A DNA stretch of 64,000 nt from Palsa-661 sp035535015 (lineage in GTDB: Bacteria; Actinomycetota; Acidimicrobiia; Acidimicrobiales; UBA8190): contig DATLQU010000004.1 in NCBI GenBank assembly GCA_035535015.1, positions 144,307 to 208,306 of the forward strand, in the 5' to 3' direction. Numbering within the stretch: position 1 is the first letter of the stretch; each line of letters opens with the position of its first letter. A program made the position numbers and the translations under genes. Shown piece by piece: positions 34,066 to 42,915 of the stretch. The notes under the pieces are model-generated. The model was not told the origin of the DNA. It did not search any database and was given only the letters and a program-made list of their open reading frames with translations.

Positions 34066-35100
34066 ATGACCTACGCCATCGAGGCGGAAAACCTCGAGAA
34101 GACCTTCGGTGGCACGGTTCGTGCACTCGACGGTGTCAGCTTTGCCGTCGAACCGGGCACCGTTTTTGGGTTGCTCGGGCCGAATGGAGCGGGGAAGACC
34201 ACGGCCGTTCGGGTGCTCACGACCATCGTGCAACCAGACGCCGGATCGGCCCGGGTGCTCGGGCGGGACGTGGTCGCCGAGGCGGGACAGGTCCGCTCCC
34301 TCATCGGCCTGGCAGGGCAGTACGCCGCTGTCGACGAGAACCTCACCGGTCGCGAGAACATCTTCATGGTGGGCCGGCTCAACCATTTGCCACGTGATGT
34401 GGCCTCGACCCGTGCCGCCGAACTTCTCGAGAGGTTCGGGCTGAGCGACGCCGGGGACCGGACCCTGAAGACGTACTCGGGCGGTATGCGTCGCCGCCTC
34501 GACCTGGCCGCCGCTCTGGTGGCCCGACCCCCTGTGCTCTTCCTTGACGAGCCCACCACCGGCCTCGATCTTCGGAGCCGCAACGACTTGTGGGAGATGA
34601 TCGAGGGGCTGGTGGACGGAGGGACCACTGTTCTTCTCACCACGCAGTACCTGGAGGAGGCCGACCGTTTGGCCCAACGGGTCGCCGTGGTGGACCACGG
34701 CCACGTCATCGCCGAGGGAACGCCCGAGCAGCTGAAGGCCGATCTCGGCGCCACCGTTCTCGCCGTCGGTCTGCACGATCCTGCCGCGGCCGTCAGCGCG
34801 GCGGAGATTCTGGAAAAGGTAGGCACGAAGCGGCCGAGCGTTGACGGATCGTCGATCGAGTTGCCGGTCGACGATGGCCCGCGTGCCGCCATGGAGGCCT
34901 TGCGTCTTCTCGATGCTCGGGACGTGGTCCCCACGGCCTTCGTCTTGCGTGAGCCAAGCCTCGACGACGTATTCCTGGCGCTGACCGGAAAACGGACGGA
35001 GGCCGACGACGACGAAGCCGAGGGGGCGACAGGCGACGGTGCTCGCCGACGCGGTCGTAAGGGTGCACGAGCCGCGTCGACGACGGGAGGGGCGCGATGA
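34066..35100 (+). CDS. DrrA-like multidrug ABC exporter ATPase
   Basis: A 344-aa ATPase of the daunorubicin-resistance (DrrA) group. Walker A GPNGAGKTT at about residues 39-47, DENLTGRENIFMVGRL (a DrrA hallmark), signature YSGGMRRRLDLAAALV, Walker B PVLFLDEPTTGLDLRSR and the H-loop TTQYLEEADRLAQR. The C-terminal 130 residues contain the DrrA GREPSLDDVFLALTG-like element and a charged tail. Located directly behind the PadR gene, and its last four bases overlap the permease start. Presumed exporter of hydrophobic drugs or lipids. Confidence 0.92.
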   Translation: MTYAIEAENLEKTFGGTVRALDGVSFAVEPGTVFGLLGPNGAGKTTAVRVLTTIVQPDAGSARVLGRDVVAEAGQVRSLIGLAGQYAAVDENLTGRENIFMVGRLNHLPRDVASTRAAELLERFGLSDAGDRTLKTYSGGMRRRLDLAAALVARPPVLFLDEPTTGLDLRSRNDLWEMIEGLVDGGTTVLLTTQYLEEADRLAQRVAVVDHGHVIAEGTPEQLKADLGATVLAVGLHDPAAAVSAAEILEKVGTKRPSVDGSSIELPVDDGPRAAMEALRLLDARDVVPTAFVLREPSLDDVFLALTGKRTEADDDEAEGATGDGARRRGRKGARAASTTGGAR

Positions 35101-35942
35101 CGACCACGGCAGCGACGACGACCGGGATGACCACGGTCCCAGAAGGTGCACCCCCGGCAGCAAAGGGAGGAAGTTCCATCGGTTGGGCGATCACCGACAC
35201 CTTGACGATCACCCGTCGGAATCTCATCGTCTACACCCGGATCCCGGAGTTCCTCTTCTTTTCCACCATCCAGCCGATCATGTTCGTGCTGTTGTTCCGT
35301 TACGTCTTCGGCGGCGCCATCCATCCCCCGCCGGGTTTCAAGAATTACGCCGATTACCTCATGCCGGGCATCTTCGTTCAGAGCGTGGCCTTCGGATCCA
35401 TCAGCACAGCCGTCGGATTGTCGGAGGATCTCCAGAAGGGCCTCCTCGAGCGATTCCGGGCCCTGCCCATGGCCCGCGCCGCCGTTCTGACCGGCCGGAC
35501 CACGGCCGACCTGGTGCGCAACATCTTCGTGGTCGGGGTCATAACCGCAGTGGGCTACGCCGTGGGTTTCCGGATCGGCGCCGGCGTCGTGGCCTTCGTG
35601 GCCGGCATCCTGATTCTTCTGCTGTTCGCCTACGCCTTGTCCTGGGGATTCGCGGTGATCGGCCTCTCCGCCCCCAACAGCGAGACGGCGCAGGTCATGG
35701 CCTTTCCCATCCTCTTCCCCCTCGTCTTTGCATCACCCGCCTTTGTGGCCGTGAAGTCCATGCCCGGGTGGCTCCAGCCCTTTGCCAACCACCAGCCCAT
35801 CGGCGTCGTCGTCATCGCCACGCGGGCGTTGATGCACGGCGGTCCCACGGCGAGCCCGGTCCTCCAGGCGCTCGCCTGGTGCATCGGACTCCTCCTCCTC
35901 TTCATTCCCTTCGCCGTCCGCCAATATCGACGGCGGGCCTGA
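35097..35942 (+). CDS. DrrB-like ABC-2 permease
   Basis: A 281-aa membrane permease, partner of the DrrA-like ATPase. About six membrane segments; the family signature FFSTIQPIMFVLLFRYVFGG near residues 58-77 and the G-F-R-I/NSETAQVMAFPILFPLVFASPAFV stretch near 205-225 are visible (key residues E, P). The ATG overlaps the ATPase stop as ATGA. An N-terminal Thr-rich segment precedes the first helix. Together with the PadR gene this is a three-gene operon. Confidence 0.9.
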   Translation: MTTTAATTTGMTTVPEGAPPAAKGGSSIGWAITDTLTITRRNLIVYTRIPEFLFFSTIQPIMFVLLFRYVFGGAIHPPPGFKNYADYLMPGIFVQSVAFGSISTAVGLSEDLQKGLLERFRALPMARAAVLTGRTTADLVRNIFVVGVITAVGYAVGFRIGAGVVAFVAGILILLLFAYALSWGFAVIGLSAPNSETAQVMAFPILFPLVFASPAFVAVKSMPGWLQPFANHQPIGVVVIATRALMHGGPTASPVLQALAWCIGLLLLFIPFAVRQYRRRA

Positions 35943-35963
35943 GGGACTCGAGGAGGGCGGTCG

Positions 35964-37178
35964 TCAGGTCAGAAAAGTCCCACTGGGCGTGGGGGACACC
36001 GGTCCCGAGCCTGCCCCTATCTGTGCCCACGGAATGGCTCCCGCCGGCGTGGAGATGTGGACCGGTTCTCCCCACTTGCTAAAAGAAACGGTGGCCGAGC
36101 TCCGTTGGTGCTTGAGCGTGCCCCGCTCGCGGTAGAGGACGGGAAGATGGGGGGCGGCCGCCCGCACGGCCAACGTGGCCGTGCCTTTGGGTGTCGGCGT
36201 CGGTCCCTGGCCGGGAATGGTCACGGGGGCGATCGTGCCGGTGATGGTTTGGACCGGGCGCCCCTTCAGATTCGTCGTCGGCTCCTGGCCTCGGGGGACC
36301 ACGGTGATGTTGTCGGCGATGGCCGCCGGGGCGGTCACGGCGGCGTAGACGGTGGCGTAGGGGCCGTCGTTGCGGGTCAGCGAGATCCATTGTCCCGCAT
36401 GGGTGGTGGCGTCCGCGGTCGAGAAGTCAAGGTTGGCGACGAGGGCGGAGGCGTTTCCTTTCAGGTAGCAGGCGGAACCGATCACCAGGACGGTGAACCG
36501 CTGTGTACCGCTCGTGATGTCCTGCCGACCGCTGTCGGGTCCGGCGTCGCCGATCGTTCTCGATGAGCCGCCGTTCGGGCCGGACAGAGATGAGGAAGCC
36601 ACGTAGTGGAAGGAGTTGTGGGCGGCTGCCCGGAGCGCCGATCTGAGAAGGGTCCGTGCCGTCGGTGCCGTCGTGCCATTCGCCGTGGACGAGACCGTGC
36701 CGGTCGGGCCTGTGAAGACGGCGACTCCTCCGCCCACCAGGGCCAGCACCACAATGACCGCGATGGCCGTGACCAAGGCCCGTCGCCGGCGTCGCGGCGC
36801 CGGGTGGTCGCCGGCCCCGTTCGGCATACCGAAGGATCCGAGGACGGCCGGGCCGGCAGGCGGTCCGAAGGGGGAACCCCCGGCTGTCGGAGGAGACACG
36901 GCCGATGGGAACATCGTCGGGGGCCAGGTCGCCGGTGTCGGCCCACCGGGGGCCGTGCGATCGGGCGGATCCCCGGTCAGAGCGGGGCCCGTAGGGCGAG
37001 CAGCGCCCGGGGGAGCGGCGCCAGGGGGAGCAGCGCCAGGGGGAGCGGCGCCAGGCGTCGCCTCCGCCGGAGCGACCACCGGCGGACGGCCGACGGGTGG
37101 GGGAGCAAAGGGCGAGGCAGGGTCGACCGGTGTATCCGGATGTCCGCCGTTGTGGCTGTTTTCGTCGTCGTCCGGCAC
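35964..37178 (-). CDS. Single-pass membrane protein with proline-rich N-terminus and extracellular domain
   Basis: A 404-aa protein I cannot assign to a named family. Residues 1-135 are cytoplasmic and very rich in Pro/Ala/Gly, including a triplicated APPGA unit encoded by a 15-bp repeat. A basic patch RRRRRALV precedes one membrane span (about 140-160). The outside part (170-404) has the pattern of actinobacterial lipoprotein-like sensors: SALRAAAHNSFHYVASSS, GTQRFTVLVIGSACYLKGNA, GQWISLTRND and a beta-strand-rich end. This resembles LppX/LprG-like folds, but the similarity is weak. Starts at GTG 37178; monocistronic. May sense or carry a lipid-type ligand; this is inference. Confidence 0.6.
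   Translation of the reverse strand: MPDDDENSHNGGHPDTPVDPASPFAPPPVGRPPVVAPAEATPGAAPPGAAPPGAAPPGAARPTGPALTGDPPDRTAPGGPTPATWPPTMFPSAVSPPTAGGSPFGPPAGPAVLGSFGMPNGAGDHPAPRRRRRALVTAIAVIVVLALVGGGVAVFTGPTGTVSSTANGTTAPTARTLLRSALRAAAHNSFHYVASSSLSGPNGGSSRTIGDAGPDSGRQDITSGTQRFTVLVIGSACYLKGNASALVANLDFSTADATTHAGQWISLTRNDGPYATVYAAVTAPAAIADNITVVPRGQEPTTNLKGRPVQTITGTIAPVTIPGQGPTPTPKGTATLAVRAAAPHLPVLYRERGTLKHQRSSATVSFSKWGEPVHISTPAGAIPWAQIGAGSGPVSPTPSGTFLT
37009..37053. repeat. 15-bp tandem repeat, 3 copies, in the proline-rich gene
   Basis: GGGGGAGCGGCGCCA at 37009, 37024 (one G to A change) and 37039. On the coding strand each unit encodes the pentapeptide repeat of the APPGAAPPGA type. In-frame unit length. 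Confidence 0.95.
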
Positions 37179-37327
37179 TGCTGTCAGCCTACGCCGGACG
37201 TCCTCGGCCGACGGCCGACAGGGCGCTGATCGTCAAGGTCGGAGCTTTGGGGTATTGGTCGGGTCGGCCCGCGGTGTCGCACATCGACCGACACTACGAG
37301 ATGCTCTTCCCGCTTTGGGCGCGGGCT

Positions 37328-38221
37328 CTAGTCGCGGGGGCGACGAGCCACCACGAGGCGCGACGAGGCCTGCACCCGCAGGACGCTGTCGTGCTCGAAG
37401 GGGCGCAAGAGCTCGGTGGCCCGTGAGAGGAACCGGAGCCGGACCTGCTGGTCGCATCCCTGCCACACTTCGGACAACGGGGGGAGCGATGGGTAGACGC
37501 GTACCCACTCCGCCACCCGGGGGAGCGCCGCCAGCATGCGGACGGACTGACACGAGATGTCCACGAGGCCGGCGTCGTGAGCGAGCTTTTCGAGATCGTC
37601 GGTGCGGTGCCAGGCGAAGGCGTCGAGAAGGGATTCGACGACGCCCGAGTCATTGAGTCCCGCCTTTACGACGGCGTCGAGCTGAGCGGCGAACGCCGGG
37701 TTCTCCTCGATCGGACCCCAGGTGGTGATACCGAGTCGACCGCCGGGGACAAGGACTCGCCGCATCTCCTCGACGATCGGAAGGGGATCGGTAAAGCGGT
37801 GGAGCGCGTGTTGGCAGGCCACGACATCGAAGCTGCCATCGGCAAACGGAAGCCCACCCTCGTCCCACTGCTGCCAGTCGACGGTGCTCGTCAGATCGAT
37901 ATGCCGGGCCGTGGTGACGGCGATGGCGGACGGGTCAATGCCCACCACCTGCCCGGCCGGTCCGACCACGTGGGCCGAAAGCCGGGCGAAGACGCCCGTT
38001 CCGCAGGCCACGTCGAGGACCCGGGCTCCGCGCACGACAACCAGCGCGTCGAGTGCGCGCTCGGCGAATCGTCGACCGAACGCGGGATCGAAGTGCTGCG
38101 CGTACGAGATGGCCGACTCTTCATCGTCGTAGGCCGCTCGAAATCCGGTTCGTATACCGACACCGGAATTCGTCCTGCGTGCTGCCACGGTGCGGGGGAA
38201 CACATCGCTGGTGCCGCTCAT
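37328..38221 (-). CDS. SAM-dependent methyltransferase (class I)
   Basis: A 297-aa class I methyltransferase. Motif I LDVACGTGVFA near residue 68, followed by VVGIDPSAIAV (acidic end of strand 2), GLPFADGSFDVVACQHALH (motif IV region) and EEMRRVLVPGGRLGITTWG (post-motif). This is the UbiE/COQ5-like methyltransferase family; small-molecule methylation of unknown kind. ATG 38221 is used; the GTG two codons earlier is equally possible. The next minus-strand gene downstream direction is the Pro-rich membrane protein; upstream lies another methyltransferase-containing fusion. Confidence 0.85.
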   Translation of the reverse strand: MSGTSDVFPRTVAARRTNSGVGIRTGFRAAYDDEESAISYAQHFDPAFGRRFAERALDALVVVRGARVLDVACGTGVFARLSAHVVGPAGQVVGIDPSAIAVTTARHIDLTSTVDWQQWDEGGLPFADGSFDVVACQHALHRFTDPLPIVEEMRRVLVPGGRLGITTWGPIEENPAFAAQLDAVVKAGLNDSGVVESLLDAFAWHRTDDLEKLAHDAGLVDISCQSVRMLAALPRVAEWVRVYPSLPPLSEVWQGCDQQVRLRFLSRATELLRPFEHDSVLRVQASSRLVVARRPRD

Positions 38222-38295
38222 GACCACTCAAAGCGAGGGTAATGCACGCATCGGAATATGTGGCGGACTCTCAGGGTTCAAGAGCCCCGGGTCCT

Positions 38296-39360
38296 TCAGC
38301 CCCTCCCGGTTGTCGCCAGTGCGCAACGCATGTGGGTCACCAGATCGGGCAACTGCGCGTGGGCGTTGAGGCCACTCGTCGAAGGCATGACGTACACGGG
38401 CCGGCCTCCAAGCGGCTCCGGTTGCAGGCCGGCACGTCCGCGGCGATCAACGGCGGCCCGCCATCCGGTCAGCCCGACCATGCAGATGACCTCGGGCTTC
38501 AGCCACTCGGCCAGGCGTTCGACCCGGGCCATGCCCCATCGGTATTCCGCCGCGCTGAGCTCCTTCGCTCCCACCGTGGCCCGTTTCACCACGTCGGTCA
38601 TGCCCAGCCCGTGCGCCGCCAGCGCGTGATACGGATCGGCCCGGCGCGTGACCAGTCCGGCGGCCATGGCGGCAGGCCAGAAACGATTGCCGGGTCGGGC
38701 GTAGCCCACGCCGGCGTCGGCCGAGTACACGCTCGGATTGAGGCCGACCATCAACAACCGCATCCCGGGCCCGACGGTGTCGGCCAGAGTGCGTCCACGT
38801 ACAGCCCGCACCCGCACCAGATCGCCGTCGAGATCGAGTTCGCCGATCTCGAAGCCGGCTCCGACGACCACGTCACACAGCCGCTCCGGTTGCCACGAGG
38901 CGAAGAAGCGACCACCGATGTCGTCGTCAGGCAAGGCCCGGCCTTCGTAGGCGCCCGCCAGCACCTGGATCTCCACGCTGCCACCGACCACGAGTACACG
39001 GTGCAGTTCGGCCAAGGCCATCGGAAGCCGTTCGCTCGGCACGTGTAGATAGCTCATGTTGGCCCAGCCGCCATGGAAGCACCTCCGACGGAAGGGAAGG
39101 GCCTCGAGATCGCCCTGGACCAGTGGGACGGCGGTCGTCCGGCGACAGAGGGTGAGCATGGCTCTCGAGGCATCGAGCCCGACGACGGGCCGACCGATAT
39201 CCCCGGTGTAGCGCCCTGCTCCGCAACCGAGATCGATCCGGAGCGTGCCCGGAGTCACTCGCCGGCCGAAGGCCTCGGCGGCCGCCCGCCGTACAGGTCG
39301 TCGACGCTCGGCCCACAGCGCGCCGCGTTGGTCGTAGACGTCGATCGTGGGCTGGTCCAT
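38296..39360 (-). CDS. Methyltransferase-TDG/Mug DNA glycosylase fusion
   Basis: A 354-aa two-domain protein in one frame. Residues 20-165: class I methyltransferase (RIDLGCGAGRYTGDIG, PVVGLDASRAML, LVQGDLEALPFRRRCFHGGW, LAELHRVLVVGGSVEIQVL). Residues 205-345: mismatch-specific thymine/uracil-DNA glycosylase of the TDG/Mug family, with the catalytic Asn motif RLLMVGLNPSVYSADAGVGY, GNRFWPA, KPEVICMVGLTGWRAAV and the MPSTSGLNAHAQ motif. Both halves look intact. The glycosylase removes U or T from G:U/G:T mispairs. What the methyltransferase does in the same polypeptide is unclear (demethylation linked repair or tethering are guesses). Followed by the next minus-strand gene only 33 bases away. 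Confidence 0.82.
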   Translation of the reverse strand: MDQPTIDVYDQRGALWAERRRPVRRAAAEAFGRRVTPGTLRIDLGCGAGRYTGDIGRPVVGLDASRAMLTLCRRTTAVPLVQGDLEALPFRRRCFHGGWANMSYLHVPSERLPMALAELHRVLVVGGSVEIQVLAGAYEGRALPDDDIGGRFFASWQPERLCDVVVGAGFEIGELDLDGDLVRVRAVRGRTLADTVGPGMRLLMVGLNPSVYSADAGVGYARPGNRFWPAAMAAGLVTRRADPYHALAAHGLGMTDVVKRATVGAKELSAAEYRWGMARVERLAEWLKPEVICMVGLTGWRAAVDRRGRAGLQPEPLGGRPVYVMPSTSGLNAHAQLPDLVTHMRCALATTGRG

Positions 39361-39393
39361 GTCGGGTCGATCTCCGAGTCGGTCCCTGGGGTA

Positions 39394-40362
39394 CTACTCG
39401 GCGACCCCCACGGGCTGTCCCTCGACGATCTGATCGAGGTACTCCGACAGCCCGTAACCGACCCGACCGTCGTCCAGGGTCCATTCGGTCAGGCCTTCGG
39501 AGATACGCGTGACCATGTCATGGCCGTCGGGTGTCTGGCGTCGGTTGCGCAGGGGAATGAGACGCAGGACCCGACCCTTCACGGCCCAGGTCCGGTCGTC
39601 GGTCACGAGGCGCGCCTCCAACGATGCGTGATACCGGTCGTCGCCTTCCCAGGTGGTGCTGATATGGAAGTCGGTGCACAATCGCAGCTTCTCCCCGTCC
39701 CAGACGAAGCCACCGCGGATCCCGTCGCTGTCGCGCCGGGCGATCCGGGACCCCATGAATCCGAACCCGGATCCGAAGTTCGCCGTCAACCAACGGTAGT
39801 ACCACGGGGCCTGCCAGTAGCGCGGGCCCCAGCTGTGGTCCCGGAGCCCGAAGCCGTCGATCTCCCACGTGTCCTGACCCACTTGGACGGTCCCCGACGC
39901 CTCCACCAGTTGCTCATAGTGCCCTCGGGCGAACTCCTCCCCGGGCCGTTCGGCCGGTTGGTCGGGCTCACCGCCGAACATGGGGGACCGTCCCGTGTAG
40001 GTCAGCTGCACCCCGCATTCGACGTGGGGATTTCCGGTGAAGGCGGCCCGGGGGTCGGCCATCTCGAGAGGGTTGTCCAGAAGAACGACGTGGCCCTGGT
40101 AGCTCACCCGCAACTCGGTGAACGGCTCGACGACATCGAAGCGCATGCCGGCGGCGTCGAACGCCGCATTGTCGGTCACTTTCGGACGTCGGAACATGAA
40201 GGCGACGCGGCCGTCGGGGAGGTACAGACAGGCGGTCATCTCGCCCGTGCCCTCGTTGGCCCGGTTGCCGAGCCGGAAGAAACCACCGAGCCGGCTGGCC
40301 GGGTCATAGGCGTTGAAGTACATCGACTCGTTGAAGTTGGGCTCGGGTCCCAACTCGTGCAT
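39394..40362 (-). CDS. Uncharacterised DUF7064/7065-like protein
   Basis: A 322-aa protein resembling the paired DUF7064/DUF7065 proteins of actinobacteria, which lie near lipid and steroid genes. Visible family-like segments: NEGTGEMTACLYLPDGRVAFMFRRP, the central IDGFGLRDHSWGPRYW motif, WYYRWLTANFGSGFGFMGSRI and a strand-rich end. Fold may be lipocalin-like (AttH type); no catalytic role is known. ATG 40362 is the first standard start, but in-frame residues before it (ALRLEPADEY) look protein-like without an ATG/GTG/TTG, so the true start is uncertain. Divergent from the phosphotransferase gene. Confidence 0.6.
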   Translation of the reverse strand: MHELGPEPNFNESMYFNAYDPASRLGGFFRLGNRANEGTGEMTACLYLPDGRVAFMFRRPKVTDNAAFDAAGMRFDVVEPFTELRVSYQGHVVLLDNPLEMADPRAAFTGNPHVECGVQLTYTGRSPMFGGEPDQPAERPGEEFARGHYEQLVEASGTVQVGQDTWEIDGFGLRDHSWGPRYWQAPWYYRWLTANFGSGFGFMGSRIARRDSDGIRGGFVWDGEKLRLCTDFHISTTWEGDDRYHASLEARLVTDDRTWAVKGRVLRLIPLRNRRQTPDGHDMVTRISEGLTEWTLDDGRVGYGLSEYLDQIVEGQPVGVAE

Positions 40363-40452
40363 GTACTCGTCGGCAGGTTCGAGGCGAAGGGCGATGCCCC
40401 ACCCTATCGAGGTACCCGTGGGTGCACCGCGGGGCCGACGTAGCCTCTGGCC

Positions 40453-41832
40453 ATGACCCAGGAGGACCTGCCCGAGCAGCTCGGCGCCGCTCTGGCGCCC
40501 GTCCTTGGCTCCGCTGTGGTGGTCGAGGACCTGGCCCGGGCCCCGGGAGGGGCGTCACGCGAGACGTGGATCTTCACGGCGAAGGCCTCCGACGGCACCC
40601 GGCACCGCCTCGTCCTGCGGCGGGATCCGGCCGGTGCGCCGCCCTCGGGTCTCGGGCTCGAGGGCGATCTCCTTCGGGCCGCCCACCGGATGGGCGTTCC
40701 CGTTCCCGAGGTCCTGGTGGTGGGTGACGCCGACGCGGTACTCGGTGCCGGCTCGCTCATCATGCGCTTCATCGAGGGCGAGACAATTCCCCGGAAGATC
40801 CTGCGCGACGAGTCTCTGGAATCGGCCCGTGCCCAGATGGCGGCCCAGTGCGGCCGGGTTCTCGCCGCCATCCACCGGATTCCTCCCCACGAGGTACCGG
40901 GTCTCCCCGGTGGGGACCCGGTCGAACAGCTGCGCGCCATCGTCGACCGGCTCGGTCAGCCCCACCCCGCGTTCGAACTGGCTTTCCGGTGGCTCGGGGA
41001 CAACCGGCCGCCGCGTTCGTCCCAGGGCGTCGTCCACGGCGACTTCAGGAACGGCAACCTCATCGTGGGGTCCGACGGGATACGGGCCGTCCTCGACTGG
41101 GAGCTCGCTCACCTCGGTGACCCTCTGGAAGATCTCGGCTGGTTGTGCGTGAAGGCGTGGCGCTTCGGTTCGGCTCTCCCGGTTGGCGGATTCGGCTCCG
41201 TCGACCAACTGGTCCGGGCCTATGAGGAGTCGGGCGGCACCACCGTCGACGGTGCCGCCCTTCACTGGTGGGAGGTCTTGGGCACGCTGCGCTGGGGCGT
41301 GATCTGCATCGTGCAGATGGTGACCCACTTGACCGGAACCCTTCGTTCCGTCGAGCTGGCCGCCATCGGCCGTCGGGTCTGTGAGGTCGAATGGGACCTC
41401 CTCGAGCTCCTGACCGGGGAGCGTCTGGCCGCTGACGCCCCGCTCGGAGCGCAGGGCTCCGGGGACACTGTTTCCGGTGCCGACGTCCCCGTCGTCACCC
41501 TGCACGACGCGCCGTCCGCCGCCGAGTTGCTCGCCGCCGTGGGCGAATTCCTCGCCGGTGACGTCATGGCCTGTACCGACGGACGCCTGCGCTTTCACGC
41601 CCGTGTCGCCGCCAATGTGGTGGCCATGGTGGTTCGCGAGCTGTCGGTCGGACCCCGGCAGGCGTCCGAACACGCAGCCCGATTGGCGGGGCTGGCCGTG
41701 GCCGACGAGGCCGATCTGGCCGGTGCCATCCGCAGCGGGCGTCTCGACGATCGCTCCGCCGAGGTGTACGACGTGGTGCGAGCCACGGTGGCGGCCAAGC
41801 TGGCCGTCGCCCATCCGGGGTACGGCCGCTGA
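40453..41832 (+). CDS. APH-like phosphotransferase with DUF6285-like C-terminal domain
   Basis: A 459-aa protein. Residues 20-340 form an aminoglycoside-phosphotransferase-like kinase: VLRRDPAGAPPSGLGLEGDL (ATP side), the catalytic HGDFRNGNLI (about 195) and metal-binding VLDWELAHLGDPLEDLGWL. Such kinases sit near acyl-CoA dehydrogenases in actinobacteria, acting on unknown small molecules. Residues 350-455 are an extra helical domain (DAPSAAELLAAVGEFLAGDVM ... GRLRFHARVAANVVAMVVREL) that matches DUF6285-like proteins usually encoded as a separate neighbouring gene; here it is fused. ATG 40453. Convergent with the enoyl-CoA hydratase-like gene, with a relic in between. Confidence 0.8.
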   Translation: MTQEDLPEQLGAALAPVLGSAVVVEDLARAPGGASRETWIFTAKASDGTRHRLVLRRDPAGAPPSGLGLEGDLLRAAHRMGVPVPEVLVVGDADAVLGAGSLIMRFIEGETIPRKILRDESLESARAQMAAQCGRVLAAIHRIPPHEVPGLPGGDPVEQLRAIVDRLGQPHPAFELAFRWLGDNRPPRSSQGVVHGDFRNGNLIVGSDGIRAVLDWELAHLGDPLEDLGWLCVKAWRFGSALPVGGFGSVDQLVRAYEESGGTTVDGAALHWWEVLGTLRWGVICIVQMVTHLTGTLRSVELAAIGRRVCEVEWDLLELLTGERLAADAPLGAQGSGDTVSGADVPVVTLHDAPSAAELLAAVGEFLAGDVMACTDGRLRFHARVAANVVAMVVRELSVGPRQASEHAARLAGLAVADEADLAGAIRSGRLDDRSAEVYDVVRATVAAKLAVAHPGYGR

Positions 41833-41919
41833 CGGCGCAGACCACCGCTTCGCCGCGCTCGTCGCTACCGGTCCGGGCCACGAACGTCCCAGGGACGTCT
41901 ATGGCGTAGCTCAGGGCCG

Positions 41920-42078
41920 CGTCGCTCTCCCTGTCGGAACCCTGGAACGAGGTGACCCGCAACGCGGCGGCCTTCTGCGACGCGGGCATCGGTTATCTCG
42001 TCTGCGGATGGCGGTCGAAGGAAGGGCCAGGGGTCGAGGAATTCGCCACCCCGGGTGATGCCCGAATTCACCACCTGA
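41920..42078 (+). pseudogene. C-terminal remnant of an LLM-class oxidoreductase
   Basis: The frame through 41943 reads EPWNEVTRNAAAFCDAGIGYLVCGW, then GVEEFATP; shifting frame by one base near 42050 gives RVMPEFTT and a stop at 42076-42078. AGIGYLVCGW and VEEFA.RVMPE are the closing helix and tail of F420/LLM oxidoreductases. Only about 45 residues remain, without start or barrel, and a stop lies just upstream in the same frame. Relic of a deleted gene; weak evidence because the fragment is short. Confidence 0.4.
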
Positions 42079-42114
42079 AGCCCGAGGTCACGGGCTGATC
42101 GACCGGCTCCGGTC

Positions 42115-42915
42115 TCAGCGACCCTCGAACCGAGGAGCCCGGCCTTCGAGCATGGCGTTCACTCCTTCGACGGCGTCGGCCGTGCCGGCCAGTGCCGTCT
42201 GTTCGGCCAACTCGTGGCGCATGGCGGCGCGGACTGCGGCACCGAGACCCTGACGGAGCGTGGCGCGCGTCGATGACACGGCGAGCGGGGCGCCCGCGGC
42301 GATCTCGGCCGCGACGGCGGTGGCGGCCGAAATTTCTTCTCCGGCGGGAACGGCGGGGAGTGCCAGTCCGACGGCGCCCGCCTCATCGGCGGCGATCCGT
42401 CGTCCCGTGAGGAAGAGTTCGCTGGCACGCGCCGGTCCGATGACGTCCGGCAGTACCAGGCTCAAGGCGAACCCGGGGTGAATGCCCAGGCGCACGAAGT
42501 TGGCCTGGAACCAAGCGCCAGTGCCCACTACCCGTACGTCGCAGGCCAGAGCCAAACCGAACCCGGCGCCGATGGCGGCACCCTGGACGGCCGCCACCAC
42601 GGGGACGGGGGACTCGTAGATCCGGGCCGCCTGGGAGTAGAACGCGCCCGTCCGGGTCTCGAAGCCCCCCTCGTCGGTTGGATCGGGGGCGTCGCCGGAC
42701 CGGAAGTCGGCGCCGGCGCAGAACGATCGACCTTCCGAGGCCAAAACGGCGGCGCGGGCCCGCCCCGGAAGTCCGTGCAGGGCGTCGGCCACCTGGCGCA
42801 GGGCCACTTCGGTGAGCAGATTGTGGGGCGGGCGACGGAGGGTGACGATGGCGACATCCCCGTCGACGGAGACCGTCACCGCCTCTTTCCCGCCCCCTTC
42901 GGGCGCGGGGCTCAT
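42115..42915 (-). CDS. Enoyl-CoA hydratase/isomerase-family (crotonase) protein lacking catalytic glutamates
   Basis: A 266-aa crotonase-fold protein. The oxyanion-hole motifs are present: GRSFCAGADF and QGAAIGAGFGLALACD. At the two positions of the hydratase glutamates (crotonase Glu144 and Glu164 in rat), this protein has Gly in GAGFGLA and Phe in QANFVRLG, so classical hydration of enoyl-CoA is unlikely. Some crotonases act by isomerisation, decarboxylation or hydrolysis through other residues. Its start overlaps the stop of the GGDEF gene upstream by four bases, giving a two-gene unit. Convergent with the relic and APH-like gene. Confidence 0.82.
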   Translation of the reverse strand: MSPAPEGGGKEAVTVSVDGDVAIVTLRRPPHNLLTEVALRQVADALHGLPGRARAAVLASEGRSFCAGADFRSGDAPDPTDEGGFETRTGAFYSQAARIYESPVPVVAAVQGAAIGAGFGLALACDVRVVGTGAWFQANFVRLGIHPGFALSLVLPDVIGPARASELFLTGRRIAADEAGAVGLALPAVPAGEEISAATAVAAEIAAGAPLAVSSTRATLRQGLGAAVRAAMRHELAEQTALAGTADAVEGVNAMLEGRAPRFEGR

